DNA from: Orobanche coerulescens
Lineage: Eukaryota; Streptophyta; Magnoliopsida; Lamiales; Orobanchaceae
Assembly (NCBI GenBank): GCA_033398695.1
Contig: CM065815.1
Span: 146,613,001 to 146,677,000, forward strand
Direction of reading: 5' to 3'
Length of the DNA stretch: 64,000 bases
This document shows positions 35,109 to 47,291 of this stretch, in pieces; positions within the stretch are counted from its first letter, which is position 1; every line of letters begins with the position of its first letter. The notes below the pieces were generated by a model. The model was not told the origin of the DNA, searched no databases, and worked only from the letters and a program-made list of their open reading frames with translations. The position numbers and the translations under genes are program-made.

Positions 35109-35729
35109 TTCTGCAAAAAGATTTTAGGATTTAGTGTGTATTTTGCTCTGTAAATTTTTAGGGTTTCTGAACGCGTAAAGAGTAAAGTGAAAGGGTTTTC
35201 TTCCTTATAAAGAAGATGAAAGGACGTTTGGATTAGTTTATTATAAGTTTAAACGGTGGTACGCCTTTTCATATTCTTTTGAATTTCAAATTTGAATCGG
35301 TGGCCCCATTTAAAATTTGACGGTTGATTCTGATTGGCCACCTAAGAGGTTAATTAAATGGGCGTGTGACGCGTGTATTTAAAATTGCCACTAGGCTTAT
35401 AGAATGTATTTTTAAATGCTATTTCTTAAGCCAAAATAATATTTTAAATATGACAGATAATAATTAAAAATTTAGAGATTAGTTTAGAAAACTTAGCTGG
35501 TCTGATTCGTTGATCGTTGACCGCTCCGCTACAGTGAGTTTGACCTCTACCGGTATTCTGCATGACTAAGTTGCTTCGACTTGCCTTTGTCTTCTCGCCC
35601 GCATCGCCTAGCCGATTCTCGAGGGTCCGTCCTTCCTTCAACTTGCTTGTAACTAGATTCCCAATCTAGTAATCCAAGGTCTCGCTAAGCTCTAGGAATC
35701 TTTCTTGGCGGGGTTTGGTGAAGATGTCA
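35109..35729 (-). other. Non-coding spacer between copia Y ORF3 and pol
   Basis: About 620 bp, AT-rich, without a credible frame. On the minus strand it would hold the promoter or splice acceptor for the extra ORF if that were expressed from a subgenomic RNA. No clear TATA near 35140-35300 beyond AT-rich runs. Nothing else seen. Confidence 0.35.
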
Positions 35730-38700
35730 CTATTTGGTAGTCCTGGCCGACTCTTTCAACTCTAACCCTTTGTTAAGCACATGGTCTCGAATGAAATGGT
35801 GCTTAACGTCAATGTGCTTCGGCCTTGAGTGCAAAACCGGATTGTTGGTTATTGCAATAGCACTATTGTTGTCACACCATATAGGAACTTCGTTGGCAAT
35901 AATATTGTAGTCCCTTAATTGTTGTCCGATCCATAGGATCTCGTGCACAATGACTACCGAAGCTAGGTATTCGACTCAGTAGTGGAGATAGAGTTAGAAA
36001 CTCCGCTTGCTAAACCAGGATATCGATCTGGTTCCTAGGAATTGACACGTTCCACTAGTGCTCTTCCTATTGATTTTGCATCCGGTGAAATCCGCATCCG
36101 AGTATCCCGATAGCTCGAAGTTGTCATCTTTGGGGTACCATAGTCCAACATTAATGGTAGACTTTAGGTACTTGATTATTCTCTTGGCCGCATCTAGGTG
36201 TGATTGCTTTGGCTGACTGAATCTTGCACAAACTCCAACCGCATATGATATGTCCGGCTGCTTGCGGTGAGGTATGAAGAGATCCGATGAGTCCTCTCAG
36301 AGGGGTTGAGTCCACCGATATTCCCGCCTGCCTCGCATCTAGGTGAGTGCTTGTGCTCATTGGAATTCTTGCGGGTTTGGTCGATTCCATTCCATATCTC
36401 TTGATGAGATCTCGGGTATACTTTGCCTCGGTTGATGAAAATTCCTTTTTCCATCTCGCTAACTTGTAATCCGAGAAAGAAGTTAAGCTTTCCCATCATA
36501 CTCATCTCGAATTCTCCTTGCATGAGGTTGGAGAATTTCTCACATAGTTCGATTGGTTGACCCGAATATGATGTCATCCACATAAATCAACTATTAGAAT
36601 GTGGCCTTCGTGCTCCACTGAATAGGGTCTTGTCCACTTTTCCTTTGCAAAATCCATTTTTCTCAAGAAACACAGACAGTGTTTCATACCATGCTCTCGG
36701 TGCTTGCTTGAGTCCATACAAAGCCTTCAACACCTTATAGACTTTGTCTCCTTTGACAAAACACAGGGGTTGCTCTACATAGACTTCTTCTTCTAGGATT
36801 CCATTCGAAACGCACTTTTACATCCATTTGGTAGACTTCAAAATCCTTGAATGCGGATATGCGAGGAATAGTCGATGGCTTCTAATCTTGCAACAGTGCA
36901 TAAGTTTCATCAAAATCTATTCCCTCACATTGTGCATATCCTTTTGCTACGAGTCGGCTTTATTCCTAACAACAGCTCCGTCTTCATCACTCTTGTTTTT
37001 ATACACCCATTTGGTGCCAATAACTTTCTTGTGATTGGGTCTGTCTGTTAGTTCCCAAACTTTGTTTCTCTCCATCTGCTCCAATTCCTATTGCATGGCA
37101 TTAATCCATGAATAATCTTCCAAGGCTTGTTCGCTGCCTTGGGTTCAATTTGCGACATGAAACATGAGAACATCGCCATTCCCGCCGGTAGAGTTGATCG
37201 TCTTGTCTTGACTCCATCACCAACTTTCCGATAATTTGTTGAATTGGATGATCCTTGAGCCATTTGGGGATCTCGTCCTCTTCTCGGGTTTGTTCCCTGT
37301 TGGATTGCTCTGGTGGTTGTCTCGCATCGGATTCTCGGATTCTGCAATCGATTAGCTACCGCTTGTCATCTGCAGCTTTGTTCGAATCGCAGATGAGTCT
37401 TTGTCGCCCGGCCTGGTCTTCTTCCGCAAAGAATCGGATCGATAGGTTTGGTGATCCTGTCTGATCTACAGTTGGGTCTTCATCGGCTGCAGTTGGGTCA
37501 TCAGGCTGATCTGCAGGTGAGTCCACCATTCCAGTGTCATGTACAATGACTTCTTCAAGGGTTTCTGACTTGAGCTTGTTCTCAATTTGCTCAAGTTGTT
37601 TCCTGTACTCAATAGTAGATTCATCAAAAACAACATGGGGTGTTTCCTCCACAACTAAGGTTCTTTTGTTGAAAACTCTATATGCCTTGCTTCTTTGGGA
37701 ATATCCCATAAATAGACCATCATCAGTTTTAGCATCAAAGGCATTTAGCTGTGTTTTACCGTTGTTGTGGATGAAACACTTGCAACCAAAAACATGAAAG
37801 TAAGCAACAGTAGGAGTTCTATTATTCCAAACCTCATAGGGAGTTTTGCCATGTCTCCCTACTATCATACTCCTGTTCTGGGTGTGGCAGGCTGTGTTAA
37901 CAGCTTCAGCCCAGAACCTTTTGGGTAGGTCCGCTTCTGCAATCATGGACCTTGCTGCTTCTTTCAGGGTTCTGTTCCTTCTTTCAGCAACACCATTCTG
38001 CTGGGGCGTCTGGCCGCAGAGCTCATCTCGACCCCATTCTCGATCGCCGAAATCGATTATCGCCTTGTTGAGAAACTCTCCTCCTCTATCCGATCTGATC
38101 TTGATTATGGAGAGGGATTTCTCATTCGATCCTTCTCACAGCCTCGTAACTTGGTCAAGGTTTCACTTTTCTTGTATAGAAAAATGATCCAAGTGTACCT
38201 TGAATAATCATCTACAATCACAAGAGCATGCTTTACGCTCAAAGTCCTTGGCTTGATAGGACCAAATAGATCCATGTGGAGTAGATCTAAGATCCTTGTT
38301 GTGAGCGTTGTAGGTGCTGGCTTGAACGACGCCTTGTGCTTTCCTTTCGACATGCATCACGAGTGCTTCCTTCTTGAATGCTTCATTTGGAAGTCCTCGA
38401 CCACTTCGAGAGCTAATCTTGTTGATGGCTTTGAAGTTCAGGTGGCATAGTCTTTTGTGCCACACCATCCATTCTCGGCTACTGTCTTGGATAGAAAACA
38501 GGAGTTAGGTGTTCTGTGTTCCAATCAATCATGTATACATCTCTTCTTGGAAACCTTGTAGCTTTATTTCTCCAGATAAGATGTCTATCACCATACACTT
38601 CAAGATGGTGAAGACTACTAGATTCTTCTCGTCGCAGAATCGGCTTATGCTCGGGAGGTTGTATTTGAGACCTTTGACATAATGAACTTTGGATATCACA

Positions 38701-38910
38701 ATGTTTCCTCGGTGCGGCTCTGCAAAGCCTTTTGTCTGTCTCTCTAGAGCTATCTCCAAAGGTTACATCGGGACCTCTTTCCTTGATATATTTGGTCACA
38801 TCCTCTTGTTCCTGGCCATGTGCCTTGAGCATCCAGTCTACAAACCACTCTTCACCTCCAAAATTTGATCTTGAGGAGATGTGGTTGTAGTCCTTCCATC
38901 TCTTACGCAA
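35730..38910 (-). pseudogene. pol: Copia Y pol (protease, integrase, RT, RNase H), heavily broken
   Basis: Ty1/copia order. The protease active site reads DSGCSRHM only if a base lost near 38839 is allowed for. The GAG-pre-integrase zinc region has WHKRLCHLNF (38430-38460). The integrase C-terminal part is the longest open piece (37356-37946), with KRFWAEAVNTACHTQNR, VWNNRTPTVAYFHVFGCKCF and GYSQRSKAYRVFN. RT thumb pieces (KFSNLMQGEFEMSMMGKLNF) are at 36200-36560. RNase H with WCDNNSAIAITNNPV and RPKHIDVKHHFIRD is at 35730-35948. At least eight frame changes or stops separate these blocks, and the RT palm is almost gone between 36590 and 37040. Not functional. Confidence 0.85.
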
Positions 38911-40942
38911 TTAAACAAGCGAGATTTAGGTACCCAAATTTGTGTGGGTCCTTTGGGGTTAGTTGGTTTCTGGAGAATTGATTTCTCCTTGGATTATAGG
39001 AATTGTTATTATTATTATAACCCTTATAAGGTGCCTGTGGTCGAGGTCTAAATCTCTGGTTGGATTGTATACGGATATTCCTCAAAATAGTGTGGGCCAT
39101 TTCTAAATCTAGTGAGACCATTTATTAAACCTTTGTGGTCTCCACACTTGTTCGTTTTGTAATTTGGATAACCTTGAGGTTTCCATCCGCCTCTCCCATT
39201 ATGAAATCTATTTTTGGGAGTTGTTGGTAATAGTGGGCATGTTGTGCTGTTTCTTTGCTTTTGCACAGGCACGCCTAGTCGCTGTCTAGGTGGTATGCAG
39301 TGTAACATTTTGCGGCTGGAAACGTTTGACTATTTGTTGCATTGCTGTTTTGAAAGTCGGTTTATACAGGCTCGTGATCGAGACCATTGTTTCTCCCTTG
39401 ATAAACTTGGTTTGAACTAGAGGGAGTGTGAGAATCATATCCAAGGCCTGATTTGGTATATAATGACCTTTTATAAGTACATAATTCGCCCAGAGTTGAA
39501 GACGCCTTCAGGGAGGTTATTTCCTGCGCTGAGTTTTATTTAATCGTGCCCGACTTAGTAAACTCGGCTTTGGCATGAGCAAGTGCGGTGACTTTTCTTT
39601 AAGTAAAATATTTAGCGGTCTATCTCAATTGTATTGGCACTTGCCTGGTTTTCAAAATCAGTGTAGTTGTCTCAACCTTATTTAAATCTAGGTGAGTTTT
39701 TGAAATCATTTTTCACCGCCTATTCTCATCTTGCTGACTTAGTCTTTTCTGCGTCTGACTTGGTGTGCGATTTAAGTGTTTCAAAATCTTTGAATAATTG
39801 ATTTACCAATTCATGTAAATCCATATCTTGTGACATGGTGAGCTATTATTTGAACCGGTAGGTTTAGAGGTTACCTCTTCATCGGCCAAGTTTGCCATCG
39901 TGCAATCATATTCCTCGTCGTCATCGGAAAAGAAACCGCCGCTTGATTCGACATGCTCTGGTCTTCTCCGATGAGAGCTTTTCTTGTCTTCCTTTCTGGC
40001 CACCTCCTTCTTGGTTTCATCCTTCTTGAGCTCGGGACAATCCATTTGGATGTGTCCTATTTTATGACGATTGTAGCATTCAACTTTCCACTTCGACCTT
40101 CTGGTTCCTTCTTGGGTTCTCCTTGTAGTTTTTCTTATACTTGGAATAGTTCTTTACGGGTTCTTGAACCTTTGCATAATGAAAGCCATTTACTCCTCAA
40201 AATCTAGCGGATTTGGAGGTTTCACATCGACAGTGCTCTTAGCAGGACTCGCCGCAAATGCGATTCCCTTCTCTGCAGGCTCGATTGAGGATGAGCTTGG
40301 AAGCTCGAACTCATAAGCCTTTAGATCGAGAACGACTCTGAATCTTTATCTTATTCAGTCTTTGGACTCTCTCATAGCTACCGCCGTCATGCTCCATTCT
40401 GGATTTAGAGATCTGAGGACCTTAAGTGCCATTTCCCTGTTGCCATAGGTTTTGCCCAGGGAGTTGATTTCATTGATAATTTCAGTGAACCTTGTGTCCA
40501 CTTGGTCTATTGATTCTCCATTCTTCATTTTAAAATTGTCAAACTTTTGGATAGCTATTGACAACTTGTTCTCCTTGATCAGCTCCGTTCCTTCACACAT
40601 TAGAGCTAATGTGTCCCAAATCTCTTTGGCATTCTTACAATTTTTGATCTTGACCATTGTGGATTTGTCAAGAGTTTGGTATAGCACATCTCTGGCCCTG
40701 TTGTCAAGATTGGCCAGCTTTCTCTCTTCGGGGGTCAGCTCAGTTCTCTTCTTAGGGATCTTTTCGGGCCTCCCAGCTGCGATCTCCTCGGCTGTATTGT
40801 CCTTCTCGAAAATGAATGGACCGTCTTCAATGATGCACCACATGTCGTCATGGATTGAAGATAAATGTGCCTGCATTCTTATCTTCCAGAGATCATACTC
40901 GTCAACTGAAAAGACAGGTAGTCTAGAGTGCATGTGTTCCAT
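38911..40942 (-). pseudogene. gag: Copia Y gag with in-frame stops
   Basis: Starts MEHMHSRLPVFSVDEYDLWK at 40942, 65 bp inside the primer site. The first 195 codons are open and contain the UBN2/copia-type gag core (ARDVLYQTLDKSTMVKIKNC, AKEIWDTLALMCEGTE, FDNFKMKNGESIDQ). After MRESKD there is a stop at 40355, yet similarity continues (DLKAYEFELPSS). A zinc-knuckle segment, CYN..K.GHIQMDC, ends near 40030, followed by an acidic stretch and the linker toward protease. The long gag with an acidic region after the knuckle fits SIRE-type elements. Confidence 0.8.
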
Positions 40943-41006
40943 TATAACGTGAGAGATAAGATATATATCTTAATATAGATCTGGTTCGTGAAAAAAATGA
41001 ACCAAC

Positions 41007-41020
41007 CTCTCTGATACCAC
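41007..41020 (-). other. Primer binding site, copia Y
   Basis: The minus strand reads GTGGTATCAGAGAG next to the end of LTR 2 (41022). The TGGTATCAGAG core is complementary to initiator methionine tRNA. It confirms the minus orientation. Confidence 0.9.
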
Positions 41021-41021
41021 T

Positions 41022-42432
41022 TGTAGGTCACAAGTCGTCCAGAAACAAGTCTAGAGGGGGGGTGAATAGACTTGTTGAAACTCTTGAACTCTTTTTCTCG
41101 AAGAGTGAGTTTCTTCAGCTGATGATCAAACAAATGACTAGGAGTCGTTTGTTCTTGGATATGTGCGGAAGTCAGCTGATGACGAATATAAATTAACTTA
41201 ATGAAACACTTAACAATGGATGCAGCAGTTAGAGTATGATGCAGTAAAACAGTAAATAACACAGGCAGTTATAGTGGTCTCAGAGGTGGGGTAATCCTCT
41301 ACTAATCCACTTTTCTCCAAACCAGTTGGAGATGAATTCACTATAATTGTCAACCAGTGATAAAGATTACAGTGATTCACAACACACTACAACAGCTTCC
41401 AACCAGTGGAATTAGTGCCGTTGTACACACTTGATCGCCTTGCACCTCTTGATCCTCGATCCTCGGATGCCTTCTGATCTGCTACTTCAACCAGTGAAGT
41501 ACCCCTTACTCAAGATTTAAAGACAAGAGTGTTTGTCTTCTCCAACTAAAGAGCTTCCTTGAATATGAACTTTTGGATCTGCTCTTTTTCACGATGCTAT
41601 TTGATTGCTTGAGATTGCTTTGTTTGCTTTGATCGCTAGAGTATATGTTCGCACCGGTAGTTTGCTCAGTTTCAAATCTTCGGATATATATAGATCACGA
41701 TCTCTGAGCTTCTTCCTTGTAGCCGTTGCAAATCTTTGAACAAATCCGTCCGTTGGAGAGAGACTTCATTGTATCTTTTCCGAACGTTGCAAGGCTGGAT
41801 TCCCATTATTTTATTTTATCTTCCGACCGTTGTGAGGACTTCTGCATGTGAGCGCCGAATCTTTTGAATATAAAAGGTTTAAAGTCTTCACGGTGGGTCA
41901 GGATGATTTAAATAAATCATATCTCTTGCGGGAATCACTCCAATTTGTCTCTTCACGTTGCATGTGAGCTTTCCGTAATATTTGACTTTTCAAAGCATGC
42001 TGACGTGGACTTGGAGTACTTAGGCTGTAGTTGAGTAGACTGATGTGCAGCTTACTTCTCTGCAGGTAGGTCGTCTCGGCTGTATACTGTTTGAGACTTG
42101 TCTGATCAGGTGACTTCCCTGAGGTTCCTCGGCTGCAGTCTGGTCAAACTTCTCTGAAAAGTTTTAGTTGACCAGGGCTACTCTGATTGGAGTCGGCTGT
42201 ACTTCTCTGATGGACTAGACTGTACTTTAGTACTTAGCCGATTTTCAGCCTAACTAACTTTGGCCTATAGAAGACACTCATTTGGTTCTTCTTTACATAT
42301 TGCCAATTTTATACTTAACACATTTTGGCCTATGGAAGATACTCATTTTGGTTCTTCCTTACATTTTGCCAATTAATAAACATTTGATTTTAAATTAATG
42401 ACATCATCAAAATCTAACAAGTATTCCTAACA
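41022..42432 (-). mobile_element. Copia Y LTR 2 (1411 bp; 5' LTR)
   Basis: Near-identical to LTR 1, ending CCTAACA at 42432, followed by TSD TGAAG. The inverted repeat AACAAGTCTA/TAGACTTGTT (41044-41076) has one G fewer in its loop than in LTR 1. The last base of the LTR together with the TSD creates an artificial ATG at 42432. Confidence 0.93.
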
Positions 42433-42437
42433 TGAAG

Positions 42438-44001
42438 CAGTTTATGAGATTTTTAAAAGAGCACGACAGTGGTAATACGTTGCACTACTGTCCGTGTAAT
42501 AAATGTAGATGTCGCAGTGATATGTTTCGTTTTCCATTTGATGAGGTCTGGGAACACCTAAAGAAGAATGGTTTTTGGAGTAAATATACATGTTGGATAT
42601 ACCACGGTGAAGCACCGAATTCTGTTATTCCATATGATCATGGACAATTTAGTGGTAACGACGGGTTCACCGATCCGAAGAGGAGGTTGATTGATGATGA
42701 GTTTGGTTTTTCCAAGACGTTTGTACCAACGGAGCAAATCCCACGACCCCGTAGACCGTTGCCTTGCAATACTGCTGGGCTTGACAGGTACAACAAGCTA
42801 ATTCAACTCCAACAGACCCCTCTATACCCAGGGTGTAACATGACTGTTCTTGATTGTGTCATGGAAACGATGAGATTAAAGGTGGAAAACAAATTATCCA
42901 TCAAGTCTGTAGATGATTACTTGGAGCTTACGAGTAATATGCTTCCACAGGGTCATCATCTTCCTAATACATATTCAAAAATGAGACGAATTTTGAAAGA
43001 TCTTGGTCTTTCCTACATTAAGATCCACGTCTGCATGTATGATTGTATTCTATTCTGGGGGCATCCTAATGAAGACCTCACGAGATGTCCTGTATGTGAT
43101 ACAGAGAGATATAGGATCAGTCCTTCTGGAAAAGAGAAACCGGTGAAGGTACTTTGGTATTTTCCACTGAAGGACAGGTTGGAATGGCTTTTTATGTCTC
43201 CTCACACGGCAAAAGCAATGAGATGGCATGCCGAGCTGCGCACTAATGACAGGGATACTATGATACACCCTTCGGATGGAGAAGAGTGGAAGCATATAGA
43301 TAGGGAGTATCCGAATTTTTCTTCAGATATCTGAAATGTGAGGCTCGGGATTGCATCTGATGGTTTCAACCCTTTTGGTAACATGAGTCTTTCATATACC
43401 ATATGGCATATTGTAGTGATTCCTTACAATCTTCCTCCGTGGATGTGTATGCGGAAGGAGTATAATATGTTGACCTTGTTAGTCCTGGGGCCGGGATATT
43501 CAGGAAAGTGTATCGATGTGTATATGAGACCTTTGATAGAGGAGCTGAAATTGTTGTGGGAGCAAGGTCATCCCACGTACGACAGTTATTCGTCCGAGAC
43601 GTTCTACTTGCACGCCATGTGTATCGGCACTATTAGTGATTTTCCTGCATATGGAATCTTTATCTGGATGCATTATTAGCGGATATAGAGGTTGTCCAGT
43701 GTGTTTGAATGCAGATTGTGCTAGGTACCACTGTAGGAAAGTTATCCGAATGCGTCATCGGATATGGCTTGAGAGGGAACATGAGTGGCGTATGGATGCT
43801 GCATCATTTGATGGCACTGTAGAAATGGGCGAGCCACCACGACAGTGGACATGTGATGAAATACTATCAATTCTTAATGAGTACGATTTTGGTCAGCTTA
43901 GCAACCATCCTGATGTGATTGCAGCAACCCTGAAAGGCCTGACAGGTATAAGTATTAGTCGCACAAAAGTATATTCTGGGAATTGCCTTACTAGTCCAAG
44001 T
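42438..44001 (+). pseudogene. CACTA transposase, central part (broken)
   Basis: Continues from codon 20 after the copia Y insertion. Zinc-like HYCPCNKCRC belongs to the transposase-associated domain. The transposase_21 domain follows with VCMYDCILFWG, CPVCDTERY, LEWLFMSPHTAKAMRWH, DGEEWKHIDREYPNF and NVRLGIASDGFNPFGNM, the last carrying a predicted catalytic Asp. Breaks: an in-frame TGA at 43332-43334 where the family has Arg; a frame change near 43655 after DFPAYG; another near 43955; and TGG-to-TAG at 43992-43994 in ELPYW. Gypsy C is inserted at 44001/44002. The correct frame resumes at 53358. Confidence 0.88.
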
Positions 44002-46213
44002 TGTAACACCCCAATTCACAAATGGGACATTACACGCCGTAGAACCCTCGTGAGGTCTACCAGGATAACACATGGCACATAACCCACAATGTAATTCCAA
44101 ACGATGCACTCAAAAGTAAGTAAGGTCGTGGCCTCGGCCAAAACAATTTTAACGGAGTACATGAACATAAGATAAATACCAATTCGTTGCCCACGCAGGG
44201 GACTTAAACCAAGTGTAAAAGTAGACAGTCTAATTCCAGTACTCGACAAATGCAATGACAAAACATAAAACTACAGACTCGAGCCACATCATCAAGCCAG
44301 CCCATCCTTTACGTGCGTGTCCCGTGCTTGCTCCTCAGCTCTCCCGGTACCTGAAATGCATAAGACGCATTTCCCCCATTTAAGGGGTTAGCATTCGAAT
44401 AGCCAGTGCAAGTACATAATTACACAACATTATATACAAAATACGGTTTTTAGCACAATCATCTCAATCAGAAATCATTTGCCATAAATATTCCGGAATA
44501 CTACATTGGCAATCAAATCAGTTCCAATCATCACGATATCACAAAATCACAACTGGTATCCCGTGGACGTACCCCTTAGTATCGACCCCCAGACATCCCG
44601 TCGAACACTCCGGGTGGGATACCACTTCCGTGGCCGTACCCCTTAGTATCGACCCCCAGACATCCCGTCGGACACTCCGGGTGGAAGTTCAATCACACAC
44701 GCACCCAAGTTCCCTTCCGTGGCCGTACCCCTTAGTATCGACCCCCAGACATCCCATCGGACACTCCGGGTGGAAGGAACACAACTCACGCACCCAAAAA
44801 TCACAATTCATCATTCACTTCGAAAATCACAACATACATAACGAAATGTAATACATGTACTTGCCTTGAATGAAACGAAACGAAGGAAACGACGAAGGAA
44901 TAGGTTTCGGTCCGAACAATCCTCCCAAATCTGTTCCTAACACAATAACGGTATACACAAGTCTGAATAATGCGGAAAGGTAAGAATTAATCCTAATTCT
45001 ACCCCTGGAACAATTTGTCGGTCATGACTTGGTATCGTCGACTATAAGTGACGAACAATGGAAAACTTGAAGTTTAAAACCACAAATCATCAATAAAACG
45101 AAGGATTACAAGTACACGATCGAAGTCTAGCGATAACCCAAGGATAATTCGGACTAAAAGAGTCAAATCCCAAGAAATCCCCAAAATTTCCCCCAAAATC
45201 TCAAAACAAGGGTTTCGGGAATTCTTACCTTGATTCGGATGGTGGAGAGTGTTAGGAACTTGAAGAATTCACGCAAGGAATGCACGGTGGTTGTGAATGA
45301 TGAACTATAGTCGGAATCGGCCCTAACCCTCACCTGGAATCGCTCAAAGCCGGGAAGGATAAGAAATGATGAAAAAATGACGAAGTTATTTCTTTCATCT
45401 ATATATTAAACCGTCTTAGCGCACGCTACGCACAAGCATTAGCGTGCGCTAACGGGCGTGGAAGAAACGATCGCCTCTTGTCCTCCGGTTAGCGTCGCAA
45501 GCTAACATGGTTAGCGTGCGCTAATACTAGGAATTAGCGTGCGTTAACGCTGAATTAGCGTCGCTACTCGGTCCAAGTCGATCAACCGAACCTCTGCATC
45601 CCGAAAAGCGCACGCTACGAACCCCAGGTTAGCGTACGCTAACCACACAGTGGTAGCGCACGTAAGTAAACCCGGAGTAGCGTGCGCTACACAGCAGCGA
45701 TTGATCGCCGCGATGCAATCACGCGGCCAAAGACAAAAGTGTCGAAATGCGAAGCAAGACCAGAATCCGGAAACATAAACACGTAATAATACAGATGACA
45801 AAGCTGAGTATTGAAATAGAATATAATCCCAATCGCTGGAGAGTCCGAAATGTAGCAAATAAAGCGAAATTCCCCAAACTTATGAAAATTACAAAAACGG
45901 CCCAAGTGCCCGAAAAATCGCGATACAACGTCGGATTAACGAACCGAAAGTTTCAACATGACCAACTCAACCATACAAACTTATACAAATCAAGAAACAA
46001 CGAAAACGAACATGTTTTATGAGAATCGAACGTACATGCGGCAAGATATAATTCAAGATAAAATTATGCAAAAACATCCTCGAAACTCGACCAAACGGAA
46101 AAACTCCAAGAACAAAATAGATTCGGAATTCCAAAACAGTGCTAAGCGAGTTGTCCGAAACGAACATACACCAAAAATAGAAATTACCGAAAATAGAAAA
46201 CACGGATATTACA
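44002..46213 (-). mobile_element. LTR-C copy 1 (2212 bp; 3' LTR)
   Basis: Starts TGTAACACCCCAATTC, ends CACGGATATTACA. Contents: three adjacent hairpins at 44354-44405 (AAATGC/GCATTT, CCCC/GGGG, TAGCATTCGAAT); three subrepeats with CCGTCGGACACTCCGGGTGGAA at about 44557-44780; donor-like sites at 44860 and 45228; a TATATATT box at 45400-45407; and TAGCGTGCGCTA-type motifs at 45417-45690. Near-identical to copy 2 except between the palindromes. Confidence 0.94.
45400..45695 (-). promoter_or_regulatory. LTR-C1 promoter: TATA box and TAGCG(TG)CGCTA array
   Basis: On the minus strand, TTTAATATATAG lies directly downstream of an array of TAGCGTGCGCTA, TAGCGCACGCTA and TTAGCGTACGCTAA variants. Several have lost bases in this copy (for example TTAGCGTCGC near 45489 and 45556), whereas copy 2 (52520-52830) has the complete forms. 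Promoter role inferred from position. Confidence 0.5.
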
Positions 46214-46248
46214 TTATCTCCCCCTGAAAATAAGTTTCGTCCCGAAAC

Positions 46249-46560
46249 TTATAACGTGAACAACTCGGGGTATCTCGACCGCATAACCTCTTCCGTCTCC
46301 CATGTGGCTTCCTCGGATCCATGTCTCGACCATTGAACTTTAACTAGAGGAATGGTTTTATGACGAAGTTGCTTCACCCGACGCTCTAAAATCTGAATCG
46401 GCCTCTCCTCTATGGTAATGTCGGGTCCCAACTCGATCTCCCCAAAATCAATAATATGGCTCGGGTCCGATACATACTTCCTAAGCTGGGAAACATGAAA
46501 TACGTTATGAACGTGGCTCAAAGACGGCGGCAAGCCTAACCGATAGGCAAGCTCTCCCAC
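46249..46560 (-). pseudogene. pol: Gypsy C integrase C-terminus with chromodomain
   Basis: A 103-codon open piece: [20 protein letters not shown] and [15 protein letters not shown] (GPY/F-type integrase tail), then a chromodomain-like segment with [19 protein letters not shown] and the end RYPELFTL. Chromodomains of this group guide insertion toward heterochromatin by binding methylated histone H3. It is one base out of frame with the integrase core at 46566. The stop lies 33 bp from the LTR, leaving the inverted repeat and purine tract CAGGGGGAGATAA between them. Confidence 0.88.
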
Positions 46561-46565
46561 TCTCT

Positions 46566-47291
46566 CTAAAATCTCAAATGGCCCAATATATCTCGACTAA
46601 GTTTGCCCTTCCGGCCGAAGCGGTAAACTCCCCGTGTCGGCGACACCTTAAGCATAACATGATCTCCCACCTCAAACTCCAACGGCCGGCGACGCGTGTC
46701 GGCATAAGACTTCTGCCGACTCTGGGCCGTCAACAATCTATCACGAATCAGAGTAATCTTTTCTCTCGTCTCAACTACCATATAGGGCTCGGTACCAATC
46801 AGCTCGGACGCATCGTCCCAACACAACGGCGATCTGCACTTCCTCCCATACAACGCCTCAAATGGTGCCATTTTGATCGAGGCGTGCCAACTATTGTTGT
46901 ACGTGAACTCAATCAACGGCAAGTGCGACTCCCAATCATCCTTCCAATCTAGGGCACAGGCTCTCAACATATCCTCCAATGTCTGGATCGTCCGCTCTGA
47001 CTGCCCGTCAGTCTGAGGGTGGTAAGATGTACTGAGTCTCAACTCAATCCCCAAAGCTCGATGAACAGCCTGCCAAAAATGTGATACAAACCGACCATCA
47101 CGATCCGAAACAATACTCTTAGGAGTCCCATGTAATCTCACGATCTCTGCAATAAACACTCGTGCCAGTCTCTCTGGACCCCAAGTGTCCTTAATACCCA
47201 GGAAATGAGCTGATTTGGTCAGTCGATCTACAATAACCCAAATCATGTTCATTCCAGTCCGAGTCCTAGGCATACTGGTAATAAAATCCAT
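46566..47291 (-). pseudogene. pol: Gypsy C integrase catalytic core
   Basis: A 241-codon open piece with all three acidic residues in context: WVIVDRLTKSAHF, SIVSDRDGRFVSHFW and the Glu of TDGQSERTIQ. It reads through IEFTYNNSWHASIKMAPFEA and ALYGRKCRSPLCWDD to VGDHVMLKVSPTRGVYRFG, then loses frame (LSRDILGH for the expected LSPRYIGPF). The RVF in GPERLARVFIAEIVRLHG is standard. The ATG is internal to pol, not a true start. Confidence 0.92.

Larger units (their letters stand above)
30485..42432 (-). mobile_element. Copia Y: SIRE-like element with an extra ORF after pol (11.9 kb)
   Basis: LTRs at 30485-31894 and 41022-42432, flanked by TGAAG (30480-30484 and 42433-42437). Minus-strand order is LTR, primer site, gag, protease, integrase, RT, RNase H, a further ORF region, purine-rich tract, LTR. 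A long additional ORF between RNase H and the 3' LTR is characteristic of SIRE/Maximus elements. The coding region has many stops and frameshifts. Confidence 0.93.

Noticed and set aside
41007..41020. TGGTATCAGAG-type words considered as tRNA gene fragments
   Set aside because: They are 11-14 bp primer binding sites abutting LTRs; no cloverleaf surrounds them.
42432..43334. Stand-alone transposase gene starting at 42432
   Set aside because: That ATG is formed by the end of a retrotransposon LTR and its target duplication; the real start is at 30425.
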